From the NCBI RefSeq assembly GCF_001528665.1, contig NZ_BBYJ01000014.1, positions 178,181-242,180 on the forward strand: a stretch of 64,000 nt of DNA, given 5' to 3'. Position numbers and translations under genes: made by a program. Each line of letters starts with the position of its first letter. Position 1 is the first letter of the stretch. Positions 53,665-62,281 of the stretch are shown one piece after another. This DNA comes from Microtetraspora malaysiensis. Lineage in GTDB: Bacteria; Actinomycetota; Actinomycetes; Streptosporangiales; Streptosporangiaceae. Below the pieces are notes generated by a model. It was not told where the DNA came from, ran no database searches, and worked only from the letters and a program-made list of their open reading frames with translations.

Positions 53665-54431
53665 AGCCCGAGCACCTCGCGGAAGGCGGCGAGCGCGTCG
53701 CCGACGGGCGGCGCGTCGGGGTACCACGCGCGCTCCCATTCGAGCGCGAGATATCCGGAGTAGCCGATGCGGTCGAGCTCGGCGAGCACGCCGGCCACGC
53801 CGACGGCGCCCTGTCCGGGCAGCACCGGCGCCAGCTCGGTGGGCGTCGCCGCGTCCTTGATCTGCACGTGCCGCAGGTACGGCGCGAGCACGTCCGCGGT
53901 GGCCGCGGCGCTCTCCCCCGCCCGCCACGGGTTGACCACGTCCCACAGCGCGCCGACGCGCGGCGAGCCGACACCGGCGAGGACCCCGGCGATCGCCTCG
54001 CCGGTGAGGAAGACGTCGTGGGTCTCCAGCAGCACGTCGACGCCGTTGTCCGGCAGCCGCTCCGCCACCTCCGCGAGCCTCCGAGTCGCGGCGGCGGCCG
54101 GGTCCTCCTGCCCTTCCACTCCGCCGAAGACCCGTACGAACGGCGAGCCGAGGGCCTCGGCGATCTCCACGTGGCGCAGCACCTCGGCGACCGGGTCGCC
54201 GTCCGGTCGCGCCACCCGGGTGTAGGAGCAGACCGCGACGATCTCGACCCCGGCCGCGGCGAACGTGCGGGCGACCTCGCGCAGTTCGGCGGTGGGCGTG
54301 TCCGGCGCGATGATCTCGCCGTCGGCGCAGCGCAGTTCCACGCCGGCGCAGCCGTACCGGGAGGCGGTCTCGATGACGTCGGCGGCGGGGGCGCCCGGCA
54401 TGCCGAGCGTGCTGAACGCGAGCGGGTTCAC
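53661..54431 (-). CDS. Sugar phosphate isomerase/epimerase (AP endonuclease family 2 fold)
   Basis: A 256-residue TIM-barrel enzyme. VNPLAFSTLGMPGAPAADVI begins the first strand. VLLETHDVFLTGEAIAGVL supplies the first metal Glu, GALWDVVNPWRAGES the Asp and following residues, LRHVQIKDA the His, and YLALEWERAW the last Glu. This is the metal set of IolE/IolI/hexulose epimerase-like proteins. The GTG start overlaps the oxidoreductase stop by 4 bases (GTGA), so the longer upstream frame is not used. Confidence 0.87.
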   Translation of the reverse strand: MNPLAFSTLGMPGAPAADVIETASRYGCAGVELRCADGEIIAPDTPTAELREVARTFAAAGVEIVAVCSYTRVARPDGDPVAEVLRHVEIAEALGSPFVRVFGGVEGQEDPAAAATRRLAEVAERLPDNGVDVLLETHDVFLTGEAIAGVLAGVGSPRVGALWDVVNPWRAGESAAATADVLAPYLRHVQIKDAATPTELAPVLPGQGAVGVAGVLAELDRIGYSGYLALEWERAWYPDAPPVGDALAAFREVLGL

Positions 54432-55435
54432 AGGAGTCCCTTCACTGTGACGGTGGAACCTTGACGGGATGACTCGTAGACCGCGAGGGCGACGTCGAGG
54501 ACCGACAGCGCGTACTCGGGCGTGACCTCGGGGGTGCTCCCCTCCGCGCAGGCCCGCGCGAAGTCGGAGAGCTGCGCGGCGAACGCGGCCGCCATCTCGC
54601 CGGGCTCGGGCGCGGCCACCTGGGTGGCGGCGCCTCTGCGGAAGGACCAGACGCCCTCGCCGCGGCTGATCCGCACCGCGCCCTCGCCGCACACGATCTC
54701 GGCCTCGTCGGTGAACGGCAGGCCGGTTCCGGTGACGGAGATCGTCGAGCGGGTGCCGTCGGCGTGCCGGGCGAGCGCGACGGCCTCGGTCTCGACCGGC
54801 ACGCCCTCGGGCGCGGCCGTGTGGGCGGTGACCTCGACGATCGGCGAGCCGACGAGCATCTGGAGCTTGTCGATGCTGTGGGTGCCGACGTTGAGCACGA
54901 TGCCGCCGCCGGCCATGCCCGCGTCGAGGAACCAGCGGGGCCGCGCCGGGTCGGCGTAGTCGGCGGTACGCCGCTCCGAGGCCACCACGACGCCGCCCAG
55001 CTCGCCGGAGGCCAGGTAGGCGGCCGCGGCGCGCAGTGTCGGGACGAAGCGCAGGACGTGCCCGACCGCGAACACGACGCCGGCCGCGCGGCAGGCGTCG
55101 ATCATGCGGATCGCGTCCTCGCGCGTGGTGGCGATCGGCTTCTCCAGCAGGACGTGCAGCCCGGCCGCGGCCGCGTCCAGGGTGATCGGGGCGTGCAGGG
55201 CGTGCGGGACGGTGATCACGACGGCGTCGAGGCCGCCCGCGTCGATCATCGCCTGGTGGTCGGTGAAGGCACGGGCCCCGGCCTCGGCGGCCAGCTTCTC
55301 CGCCGCCTCGGCCCGTACGTCGCACACCGCGACGACGTTGACCCGTCCGGCCGTCCGGCGGGCGGCGGCCACGTGGAACTCCGCGATGGTGCCCGCGCCG
55401 ATAACGCCCAGGCGCAGCCCGGATGATGTGGTCAC
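54428..55435 (-). CDS. Gfo/Idh/MocA-family sugar oxidoreductase
   Basis: A 335-residue NAD(P)-dependent dehydrogenase. The Rossmann loop is LRLGVIGAGTIAEFHVAAAR; EKPIATTREDAIRMID carries the family Lys (EKP), and GGIVLNVGTHSIDKLQML the catalytic Asp/His block (GxHxID). It probably oxidises a hydroxyl of the imported sugar or of an amino-sugar derivative, a first step in non-phosphorylative routes. GTG start with AAAGGAAA before it. Confidence 0.92.
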   Translation of the reverse strand: MTTSSGLRLGVIGAGTIAEFHVAAARRTAGRVNVVAVCDVRAEAAEKLAAEAGARAFTDHQAMIDAGGLDAVVITVPHALHAPITLDAAAAGLHVLLEKPIATTREDAIRMIDACRAAGVVFAVGHVLRFVPTLRAAAAYLASGELGGVVVASERRTADYADPARPRWFLDAGMAGGGIVLNVGTHSIDKLQMLVGSPIVEVTAHTAAPEGVPVETEAVALARHADGTRSTISVTGTGLPFTDEAEIVCGEGAVRISRGEGVWSFRRGAATQVAAPEPGEMAAAFAAQLSDFARACAEGSTPEVTPEYALSVLDVALAVYESSRQGSTVTVKGLL

Positions 55436-55465
55436 GATTTCCTTTCCAGTAGGGATGGGGGCGCT

Positions 55466-56278
55466 TCAGCCCTTGATTCCCGCGGACATGGTTCCGCGGA
55501 CGAAATAGCGCTGGGCCAGGATGAACACGACCAGCATCGGCAGCAGGCTCATCATCGCGGCGGCCGTCACGAGCTGGTCGTTCCCGACGAACTGGCCCTT
55601 CAGGCTCAGCACGCCGACCGGCAGCGTGTAGTTCTCCGGCGAGGTGAGGTAGATGGTCGGCTCCAGCACGGCCTTCCACGAGGTGGTGAACGTGAAGACC
55701 GCGAGCGTGGCCAGGGCGGGCTTGGCCAGCGGCAGGTGGATCCGCCAGAACACCTGCCACGGGTTGGCGCCGTCGAGGCCCGCGGCCTCCTCGAAGTCCT
55801 TCGGGATGCCGAGGAACGTCTGCCGCATCAGGAAGATGCCGATGGGCGTGGCCAGCCAGTACGGCGCGATGAGCGGCAGCAGGGTGTCCAGCCAGCCCAG
55901 CGAGCGGAACAGCAGGAAGTTCGGCACGATCGTGATGACGGTCGGCAGCATCATGGTCCCGAGCGCCATGGTGAGCAGCGCCTGCCTGCCGGGCAGCCGC
56001 ATCCGGGCCAGGGCGTGGCCGACCATCGCGCTGGTCAGCACGTTGCCGATGACGGCGAGGATCGCGATCACCAGGCTGTTGACCAGGTAGAGCCCGAACG
56101 GGGTGCGCCGCCACACCTCCACGTAGTTGTCCCACTGGATCGGGTCGGGGATCCACGTGGGCGGCACCTGGATGTACTGCGCGAAGCTCTTGAGCGAGTT
56201 GCTGAGCGCGGCCACGAACGGCACCAGCATGACCAGCGCGCCCGCCGTGACCAGGACGTAGGAGACGGTCTTACGCAT
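55466..56278 (-). CDS. Carbohydrate ABC transporter permease (MalG type)
   Basis: A 270-residue permease with six predicted helices and the CUT1 EAA loop PKDFEEAAGLDGANPWQVFWRIHLPLAKPAL. The N-terminal KTVSYVLVTAGALVMLVPFVAALSNSLKS and final YFVRGTMSAGIKG are typical of MalG-like subunits. Its ATG lies 8 bases inside the upstream permease gene. No ATPase gene is encoded here, so a shared MsiK-type ATPase elsewhere must power it. Confidence 0.93.
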   Translation of the reverse strand: MRKTVSYVLVTAGALVMLVPFVAALSNSLKSFAQYIQVPPTWIPDPIQWDNYVEVWRRTPFGLYLVNSLVIAILAVIGNVLTSAMVGHALARMRLPGRQALLTMALGTMMLPTVITIVPNFLLFRSLGWLDTLLPLIAPYWLATPIGIFLMRQTFLGIPKDFEEAAGLDGANPWQVFWRIHLPLAKPALATLAVFTFTTSWKAVLEPTIYLTSPENYTLPVGVLSLKGQFVGNDQLVTAAAMMSLLPMLVVFILAQRYFVRGTMSAGIKG

Positions 56279-57203
56279 AGTGGACCCACCTGCGCTGGAG
56301 CCGGAACTGCACCATGGTGAGCGCGAGCACCAGCACGAACAGCACCCACGCGATGGCCGAGGCGTAGCCCATCTGGAAGAACTGGAAACCCTGCCGGTAG
56401 AGGTGGAGCACGGTCAGCTCGCTCGCCCCGTGCGGGCCGCCGTCGGTCATGACGAAGACCTGCTCGAACGACTGCAGCGTCTCGATCGAGGTGAGCACCA
56501 GCACCAGGAACGTGGTGCCGGAGATGCCGGGCATGGTGATGTAGCGGAACCGGTTCCACGCCGACGCGCCGTCGATCTTCGCCGCCTCGTAGCGCTCCTC
56601 CGGGATGGCCTGGAGGCCGGCGAGGAAGAGCACCATCATGTAGCCGACGCCCTTCCACACCGCGACCCCCGCGAGCGTGGGGATGACCAGCGCCGGGTCC
56701 TGCAGCCAGTTCGCGGCCGGCAGCCCGAAGAAGTCGAGCACCTGGTTGGCGAGGCCGGTCTGCGGGTTGAAGACGGCGTCGGCGACGTACGCGACGACCA
56801 CCCACGACGAGACGACCGGAACGAAGTAGGCCGCGCGGAACAGGGCCATGCCGCGCAACCGCTGGTTGAGCGCGATCGCCAGGCCCAGGGCCAGGGCGGT
56901 CTGGGTCGGCACGAACAGCACGGCGAAGTACGCCGTGTTGCCGAGCGTCCGCCAGAAGAGGCCGTCGCTGAACATCCGGGCGAAGTTGTCGAACCCGACG
57001 AATTTCGGCGAGGAGACCAGGTCGTAGTCGGTCATGCTGAAGTACAGCGAGGCGAGCAGCGGCCAGGCGGCCAGCGCGACCAGGTGGAGCAGGTAGGGCG
57101 AGGCGAAGGCGACCGCCCAGGCCCGCTCCCCCGCGTTCCGTTTCCGGGCGGATGGCCGCCGGTCGGCGGCCATCTTCCCGGCTCCTCCGGTGAGCACGGT
57201 CAC
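56271..57203 (-). CDS. Carbohydrate ABC transporter permease (MalF type)
   Basis: A 310-residue permease with six helices. The EAA loop is PEERYEAAKIDGASAWNRFRYITMPGI. An Arg/Lys-rich cytoplasmic lead of about 30 residues precedes helix 1 (WAVAFASPYLLHLVALAAWPLLASLYFS). The GTG start overlaps the binding-protein stop by 4 bases, which fixes the N terminus; the much longer frame upstream is a shadow of the binding-protein gene. Confidence 0.92.
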   Translation of the reverse strand: MTVLTGGAGKMAADRRPSARKRNAGERAWAVAFASPYLLHLVALAAWPLLASLYFSMTDYDLVSSPKFVGFDNFARMFSDGLFWRTLGNTAYFAVLFVPTQTALALGLAIALNQRLRGMALFRAAYFVPVVSSWVVVAYVADAVFNPQTGLANQVLDFFGLPAANWLQDPALVIPTLAGVAVWKGVGYMMVLFLAGLQAIPEERYEAAKIDGASAWNRFRYITMPGISGTTFLVLVLTSIETLQSFEQVFVMTDGGPHGASELTVLHLYRQGFQFFQMGYASAIAWVLFVLVLALTMVQFRLQRRWVHYA

Positions 57204-58489
57204 TGCGTCTGCCCCGCGTAGAAGCGGTCGATGACCTCCTGGGCCTCCTTCTGCCCGGACGTGAGCGCCGTGTCCACGGGCGTGGCGCCGGACAGCGCCT
57301 CGTTGACCCGCTTCGCCAGGGCCTCGGTGTACTCCGACCACACGGCGTTGGCGCCGAGGTCGGTGGCCGCGTCGAGCGACTCGAGGAAGGCATGGCGGTC
57401 GGCGGGCAGGGCCGTGGAGGCGACCTTCTTGTTGATGGGGATCGCCTCGCCCAGCTCGGCCCACTTGCGCTGCGGGCCCTCGCCGGAGAAGAAGGTGATC
57501 CACTTCCACGCCGCGTCGGCCTGCGCCGCCGAGGCCTTCTTGTTGACCACCCACGAGTTGACGATCGCGACGTTGCCGCGGCCGGACGGGCCCTTCGGCA
57601 GCGGCGCCACCCCGAAGTCGACGCCCGCGCTCGTCGCGGGCAGGGTGCGGGCGTAGATGCCGTACGACATGGCGACCCGGCCGGTGGCGAACAGCGTGTG
57701 CACGACGCCCTTGCCGAGGCCCTCGGTGGTCGCGAAGTCGGGGGCGAACCCGTCCTTGCCCATCGTGCCGAGCATCCAGTCGAGCGCGGCCTTCGACTGC
57801 GGGCTGTCCACGACCACCTTGCGGTTGTCGTCGGTGACGATGTCGCCGCCGTACGCCTTGATGATCGGCCACCAGCTCTCGGTGAAGCCCGGCGAGTAGG
57901 TGCGGAAGCCGTACGTGTCCGGCTTGCCGTCGCCGTTGGTGTCCTTGGTGAGTTTCTTGGCCGCCGCGGCCAGGTCGTCGTACGTCCAGTCGGCCGTCGG
58001 CTCGGCGACCTTGGCGTCGGCGAACAGCTTCTTGTTGTAGAACAGCACCGGCGTCTGGGCGCCCTGCGGGAAGCCGTAGATCCGGCCCTTGGCGTCCCGG
58101 TTCAGCTCGATGCCGGAGTAGTCGTCGGCGTTCACGGTCTTGACCCGGTCGGTCAGGTCGGCGAGGGCGCCGCGCGCGGCGAACTCCTGCACGAGCACGC
58201 CGTCCGACAGCCACACCTGCGGCGCCTGGCCGCCGGCGATCTGGGTGCGCAGCCGCTCGAAGAACTTCACGTACGGCGCGACGTCGAGCTCCACCTTGAT
58301 CGTCGGGTTGGCGGCCGTGAACTCCTTGACGAGCTCGCGCATGGTCGTGTCAGCCGGGTCTCCGGCGGCGGCGTAGAAGCCGAGCTTCAGCGTGACCGCG
58401 CCCGAGTCGTCGGCGGAGCCGCCGCACGCGGCCGTACCGGCCATGGTGAGGACGGCCACCGCGGCGGCGGCGAGCATGCGCACTCTCAT
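57200..58489 (-). CDS. Carbohydrate ABC transporter substrate-binding lipoprotein
   Basis: A 429-residue family 1 sugar-binding protein: signal sequence with lipobox MAGTAAC, then LKLGFYAAAGDPADTTMREL, FERLRTQIAGGQAPQVWLSD, GFPQGAQTPVLFYNKKLF and KWITFFSGEGPQRKWAELGEAIPINKKVA. It would deliver an oligosaccharide to the two permeases. AGGACCTC precedes the start region and the regulator stop lies 64 bases upstream, so it may be co-transcribed with the regulator. Confidence 0.92.
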   Translation of the reverse strand: MRVRMLAAAAVAVLTMAGTAACGGSADDSGAVTLKLGFYAAAGDPADTTMRELVKEFTAANPTIKVELDVAPYVKFFERLRTQIAGGQAPQVWLSDGVLVQEFAARGALADLTDRVKTVNADDYSGIELNRDAKGRIYGFPQGAQTPVLFYNKKLFADAKVAEPTADWTYDDLAAAAKKLTKDTNGDGKPDTYGFRTYSPGFTESWWPIIKAYGGDIVTDDNRKVVVDSPQSKAALDWMLGTMGKDGFAPDFATTEGLGKGVVHTLFATGRVAMSYGIYARTLPATSAGVDFGVAPLPKGPSGRGNVAIVNSWVVNKKASAAQADAAWKWITFFSGEGPQRKWAELGEAIPINKKVASTALPADRHAFLESLDAATDLGANAVWSEYTEALAKRVNEALSGATPVDTALTSGQKEAQEVIDRFYAGQTQ

Positions 58490-58553
58490 GAGGACCTCCA
58501 GCAGAAAGGGGGGCAGGAAGGGGGGAAAAGGGGTGAGGAAGACGCGGCCGGCG

Positions 58554-59687
58554 TCACAGGGGGACGCGGATCTCCACGAGGCTGCCGGAGGCGGCGCCGC
58601 AGGAGGCCCGTACGGCCAGGCGGGGCTGCAGCACGACGCGGCAGACGGGGGCGACCGAGCCGAGCTCGATCCGGCGGAGCAGGAGCTCCGTGGCCATGCG
58701 GCCGACCTCCGCCTTGGGCGGGGAGACGGCGGTGAGCGGCACCTCGGACAGGTCGGCGACCTCGTCGTCGTAGGCGACGATGGCGACGTCGTCCGGGACG
58801 TTCAGGCCGACCCGGCGCAGGTAGGGCAGGAGCGCGGTCGCCTCGCGGTCGCCGAGGCACACCACCGCGCGGACCTTGTGGGTGACGCAGGCGTTGGCGA
58901 ACGCGAGCATGTCGCTGCCGGTCCAGACGGGCTGCCGGGCCACGGCCTCCGGGATCTCCGGCAGTCCGAGGTCGGCGATGGCCTGGCGGTATCCGGCGAA
59001 AACCTGATCGGACGTGGCGGTGCCGATCCGGCCGAGGTAGCCGATCCGGCCGCGGCCGAGCCCGTTCAGGTGCTGCACCGCGGCGTAGCCGCCGCCGTGC
59101 ACGTCCGTGCAGACGTAGGAGGTGGGGTCGGCCGGGCGGGGGTCGGCCGGCCTCCGTTCCACCAGCACGTACGGCACGGACAGCTCGCGCAGCTGGGCCA
59201 GGTGCGCGGCGGGGTCGGCGGCCAGGTGCAGGTTGGGCACCAGCAGCAGGCCCGCGACCCCGACATCGACGAGCTGCTGGATCTGCGCGAGCTCGACGCC
59301 GGGGTCGTAGTTGGAGCACGCGAGCACGAGCTGGACGCCGGCGGCGGTGGCCGCCCGCTCGATGCCCTGGACGACCTGGGGGAAGTAGTAGGTGTTCGAC
59401 GGAACGAGCGCACCGATGAGGCGTGGCCTGGCTCCGGTGGTGGCGGAGGCGGTCACGAACGTGCCCGACCCCTGCCGCCGGCGGACGAGTCCCTCCTCGA
59501 CCAGGAGGTCGACCGCGCGGCGCACCGTGTTCACGCCGACCGAGTAGGTCTGCGCCAGCTCGGCCTCGGTCGGCAGCCTGCCGCCGACCGGCCAGCGACC
59601 CTGCACGATCTCCTGCCGCAGGCGTGCGGCCAGGGTGCGGAATCGCCGTCCCCTTGGGAGGGAATTCATTCCATCGGGTGGCTCCAT
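58554..59687 (-). CDS. GntR-LacI hybrid transcriptional regulator of the sugar regulon
   Basis: A 377-residue regulator with an N-terminal GntR winged helix (LAARLRQEIVQGRWPVGGRLPTEAELAQTYSVGVNTVRRAVDLLVEEGLVRRRQGSGTFV) fused to a periplasmic-binding-protein-like sensor as in LacI/AraR (LIGALVPSNTYYFPQVVQGI, YVCTDVHGGGYAAVQHL, DDVAIVAYDDEVADLSEVPLTAVSPP). It would release DNA when a sugar binds. An alternative ATG at 59669 lies within the operator at its own 5' end. Its operon holds transporter and enzyme genes, and paired copies of one palindrome mark its likely targets. Confidence 0.9.
   Translation of the reverse strand: MEPPDGMNSLPRGRRFRTLAARLRQEIVQGRWPVGGRLPTEAELAQTYSVGVNTVRRAVDLLVEEGLVRRRQGSGTFVTASATTGARPRLIGALVPSNTYYFPQVVQGIERAATAAGVQLVLACSNYDPGVELAQIQQLVDVGVAGLLLVPNLHLAADPAAHLAQLRELSVPYVLVERRPADPRPADPTSYVCTDVHGGGYAAVQHLNGLGRGRIGYLGRIGTATSDQVFAGYRQAIADLGLPEIPEAVARQPVWTGSDMLAFANACVTHKVRAVVCLGDREATALLPYLRRVGLNVPDDVAIVAYDDEVADLSEVPLTAVSPPKAEVGRMATELLLRRIELGSVAPVCRVVLQPRLAVRASCGAASGSLVEIRVPL
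59657..59672. promoter_or_regulatory. Operator copy 3, overlapping the regulator start
   Basis: GGAGGGAATTCATTCC: exact right half of the consensus, imperfect left half. It covers the second possible start codon of the GntR-LacI gene, so autoregulation by blocking is likely. Confidence 0.65.
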
Positions 59688-59755
59688 AACGGGATTCTTC
59701 TCGTCATATGTCCGTAATGTCAACCCTAAATTCACCCCATATTTCGCCGCTAAAA

Positions 59756-59771
59756 GGAATGAATTCGTCCC
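59756..59771. promoter_or_regulatory. Operator copy 4, upstream of the regulator
   Basis: GGAATGAATTCGTCCC, 99 bases centre to centre from copy 3. The pair brackets the probable promoter of the regulator-transporter operon. Confidence 0.75.
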
Positions 59772-59786
59772 AATGGCCGCAGGGAA

Positions 59787-59817
59787 AAGGGCCGCCTCCG
59801 GCAGGGAGGCGGCCCTT
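59787..59817 (-). terminator. Intrinsic terminator of the secreted glycosidase-like gene
   Basis: Perfect 13-base arms (AAGGGCCGCCTCC, 59787-59799, and its complement, 59805-59817) with a 5-base loop. On the minus strand the hairpin is followed by TTTTCCC, so it acts in the direction of the gene ending at 59967. Confidence 0.8.
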
Positions 59818-59859
59818 CGGCGGGCACGGGTCACCGGCGGACGGTCAGGTCCGCACGGG

Positions 59860-59956
59860 CCCCACGCCACGGCCCCACGTCACGGCCTTACGGCACGGCC
59901 TCAGGTCGCGGCCTTACGGCACGGCCTCAGGTCGCGGCCTCACGGGGTGAGGCCGC
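59860..59956. repeat. Tandem 26-base repeats with a terminal hairpin
   Basis: The 26-base unit beginning GGCCTTACGGCACGGCCTCA occurs at about 59884 and 59910, with diverged copies on the left. The right end is a hairpin, GCGGCCTCAC (59934-59943) with GTGAGGCCGC (59947-59956) around GGG, 11 bases beyond the stop codon of the glycosidase-like gene. The hairpin may be its first terminator. Confidence 0.7.
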
Positions 59957-59966
59957 GAGAGGCGGG

Positions 59967-62174
59967 TCACCAGCGGGCGGTGACCTCCCGGTCCCGGTCG
60001 TAGGCGGCGGCCCAGTAGTGGCCGGGGGCGGTCAGCCGGTGGCCGGCGAATCCGATCTCGCCCGTCGGCAGTTTCAGCCCCTCGGACGTCGCCGTGGCCC
60101 AGCCGTCGGCGTCCGCCGTCACCGTCACGTACCGTCCCCCGGAGAAGGTGAACCGGCCGCGCACGGTCGCGGCCACCGGCCGCCCGGTCTCCTTGTCCAC
60201 GACGCGCAGCCGCACCCGCGCCGCGCCGCCCTCCAGCGTGACGGCCATCGACTCCACCACCATCGGGCGCAGGTCGGTGGTCCCGGTCGTCACGGTGACC
60301 GGGGCGGAGGCGGGGCCGCGGTTTCCCGCCACGTCCACCGGCACGATCCGGTACGTGTACGCGGTGCCGGGCAGCAGCCCGGCGTCGGTGTGGGTCAGGC
60401 CGCGCGCCCGCCCGGCGACGGTGCCCGGCCCCGGCGTGAAACGCGGATCCGTCGATCGGTGCACCTCGTAGAACTCGACCTCGGTGTCGTCGTACGCGCG
60501 CCCGTACGTCAGATCGACGGTGGCGTGGTCGAACGCGACGGCCTTCGGCGGCGACTCGACGCCCGTGGGCGGGCCGGAGTCGGCGGGCGGGTCAGGCCAC
60601 CGCGCGGACTCGCCCCAGACCGTGGGCAGATCCCGGTAGGAGTCGTAGTGGTGCAGTGCCACCCCGGCGAAGGCGGGGCTGCCGGAGAACGCCTGGTAGA
60701 CCTTGGCCAGCTCCGCCTCCATCACGTCCCTGCCCTCCTCGCGGAAGGTGATGCTGGACGGGTCGCCGCTGGTCGCGATGTCGAGCGTCTCCACCCCGAC
60801 CACCACGGAGAGCGGCTTGCCGATGCGCTCGGCGTAGGCGATCTCGTCGGCGGCCTGCGCGATGATCCCCGCGGAGCCGTCCGCCTGGTCCCGGTAGTCC
60901 ATGATCGCGATGTAGTCCGCCATGTCCTGGACGTGATCGGCCATCGAGCGGGTGGTCCCGCCGTACGTGATGTCCGTGCAGCAGGCGGAGGTGTCCAGCC
61001 AGCGGGGCACGGCGGGGCCGAACAGCAGCGGCTGCCCGGACGCGTCCCGGCGGGCGATCATCGCGCGCAGCGTGTCCAGCCACTGGATCTGCACGTCCGG
61101 CTTGGCGCTGTTGAACCAGGGCAGGATGTAGGGCTCGATGTCCACGTTGATCCCGTCGAAACGCTCGGCCGGCGCCGACGAGAGGTTGTAGTCGAGCACC
61201 CGCTCCATCTCCCCGACGGCCCGGTCGCGATATCGGGCGAGCGCTCCGAGGTAGGGCGGGCGCGTTCCGCCGGCCACTGTGGCGTGCACCTTCATCCCCC
61301 GGCCGTGCGCCCACGCGACAAGATCGCGCAACTGCGGACGCGCGTCCTCGATCATGTCGCGCCCGGCGTACGTGTCCACGCCCAGGTACATCGTCGAGCC
61401 GGGCGCGAGGACGGTCTCCAGCAGGCGGCGGGACCCGGGGTTGAGCACCAGGTTGTAGGAGGCCTTCTCCCAGATCCACATCGCCCGGTCCTGCCGGTGC
61501 GGCTCCGGACGCACCTTCTTCGCCGCGCCGAACGCCACGTACGTGCTGGCCGACCGGGACACGTGGCCGCGCGCGTCGACCGCCTCCGCCTCCAGGCTCG
61601 CCATGACGTCGCCGTACTTCGCCGGGTTCACCAGGGCGACGTACCGCGCGCCGTCCTCGGAGGCGCGCTGCCAGGCGCCGCCGTTGACCCGGACCCGCAC
61701 CGAGCGCACGTCCTTTCCGGCGACGTTCACCCGTACGGGCGTGGGCCGGGTCAGCCGCGCCCCGTCGGCCGGTTCGGCGATCGACACCTTCGGCGCCCTC
61801 GCCTTCGGGTTGTCGACCGTGAGCCGCAGCGGCTCCGACCAGGCGCCGTACCGTGTCTCCGCCACCGTGGCCTTGGCGTAGACCTCGATCTCGCCGTCGA
61901 TGCCGCTCGTGTCCAGGTCGTAGGACCACGTGCCGTTGTCGTCGGCGTCCGGGTCGTTCACCCGGGCGCGCTCGATCCGCTCGCCGTTCACCACGACGTT
62001 CACGTCGTACGTCCCGGTGAACCGGCCGGCGAGCCGTACGACGCCGGGCGCGGTCTCGGAGGAGTCGATCACCACTGACGGCGGCTCCGCCGCCTGAGCG
62101 GCGGCCGGAACCGTCGGCACGGCCGCCAGGGCGAGCACGAGCGCCCCGGTGATCCGCAGAAGGCCAGAAGGCAC
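59967..62174 (-). CDS. Secreted multidomain glycoside-hydrolase-like protein with fibronectin III domain
   Basis: A 735-residue exported protein. The GTG at 62174 is chosen for GGAGGTGG upstream and a signal peptide right after it (LRITGALVLALAAVPTVPAAAQAAE). Two Ig-like domains follow (about 30-220). A TIM-barrel-like region (about 235-540) contains MWIWEKASYNLVLNPGSRRLL and FDGINVDIEPY, similar to the GH18 DGxDxDxE motif but with Asn at the second acidic place. Then come a fibronectin III domain (VEFYEVHRSTDP, AYTYRIVPVDVAGNRGP) and a C-terminal Ig-like module. I infer an extracellular endo-acting glycosidase feeding the importer. Two operators lie upstream. Confidence 0.72.
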   Translation of the reverse strand: MPSGLLRITGALVLALAAVPTVPAAAQAAEPPSVVIDSSETAPGVVRLAGRFTGTYDVNVVVNGERIERARVNDPDADDNGTWSYDLDTSGIDGEIEVYAKATVAETRYGAWSEPLRLTVDNPKARAPKVSIAEPADGARLTRPTPVRVNVAGKDVRSVRVRVNGGAWQRASEDGARYVALVNPAKYGDVMASLEAEAVDARGHVSRSASTYVAFGAAKKVRPEPHRQDRAMWIWEKASYNLVLNPGSRRLLETVLAPGSTMYLGVDTYAGRDMIEDARPQLRDLVAWAHGRGMKVHATVAGGTRPPYLGALARYRDRAVGEMERVLDYNLSSAPAERFDGINVDIEPYILPWFNSAKPDVQIQWLDTLRAMIARRDASGQPLLFGPAVPRWLDTSACCTDITYGGTTRSMADHVQDMADYIAIMDYRDQADGSAGIIAQAADEIAYAERIGKPLSVVVGVETLDIATSGDPSSITFREEGRDVMEAELAKVYQAFSGSPAFAGVALHHYDSYRDLPTVWGESARWPDPPADSGPPTGVESPPKAVAFDHATVDLTYGRAYDDTEVEFYEVHRSTDPRFTPGPGTVAGRARGLTHTDAGLLPGTAYTYRIVPVDVAGNRGPASAPVTVTTGTTDLRPMVVESMAVTLEGGAARVRLRVVDKETGRPVAATVRGRFTFSGGRYVTVTADADGWATATSEGLKLPTGEIGFAGHRLTAPGHYWAAAYDRDREVTARW

Positions 62175-62192
62175 AGGAATGCCACCTCCACA

Positions 62193-62208
62193 GGAATGAA
62201 TTAATGCC
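62193..62208. promoter_or_regulatory. Operator copy 5, before the secreted glycosidase-like gene
   Basis: GGAATGAATTAATGCC, 18 bases upstream of the GTG start and directly beyond its ribosome site. Confidence 0.7.
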
Positions 62209-62281
62209 GAATTACGAAATATCCGGACACAGGAATCCGTGAGATGGCGAAACCATAGCCCCGAAATGAAGGGAGAAAAAT

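Noticed and set aside
59688..59870. 61 extra residues at the start of the GntR-LacI regulator
   Set aside because: They would cross the operator and the terminator repeats and have no conserved content; ATG 59687 or 59669 fits the family start.
59860..59956. CRISPR-like array from the 26-bp repeats
   Set aside because: The repeats are directly adjacent with no spacers and no cas genes are present.
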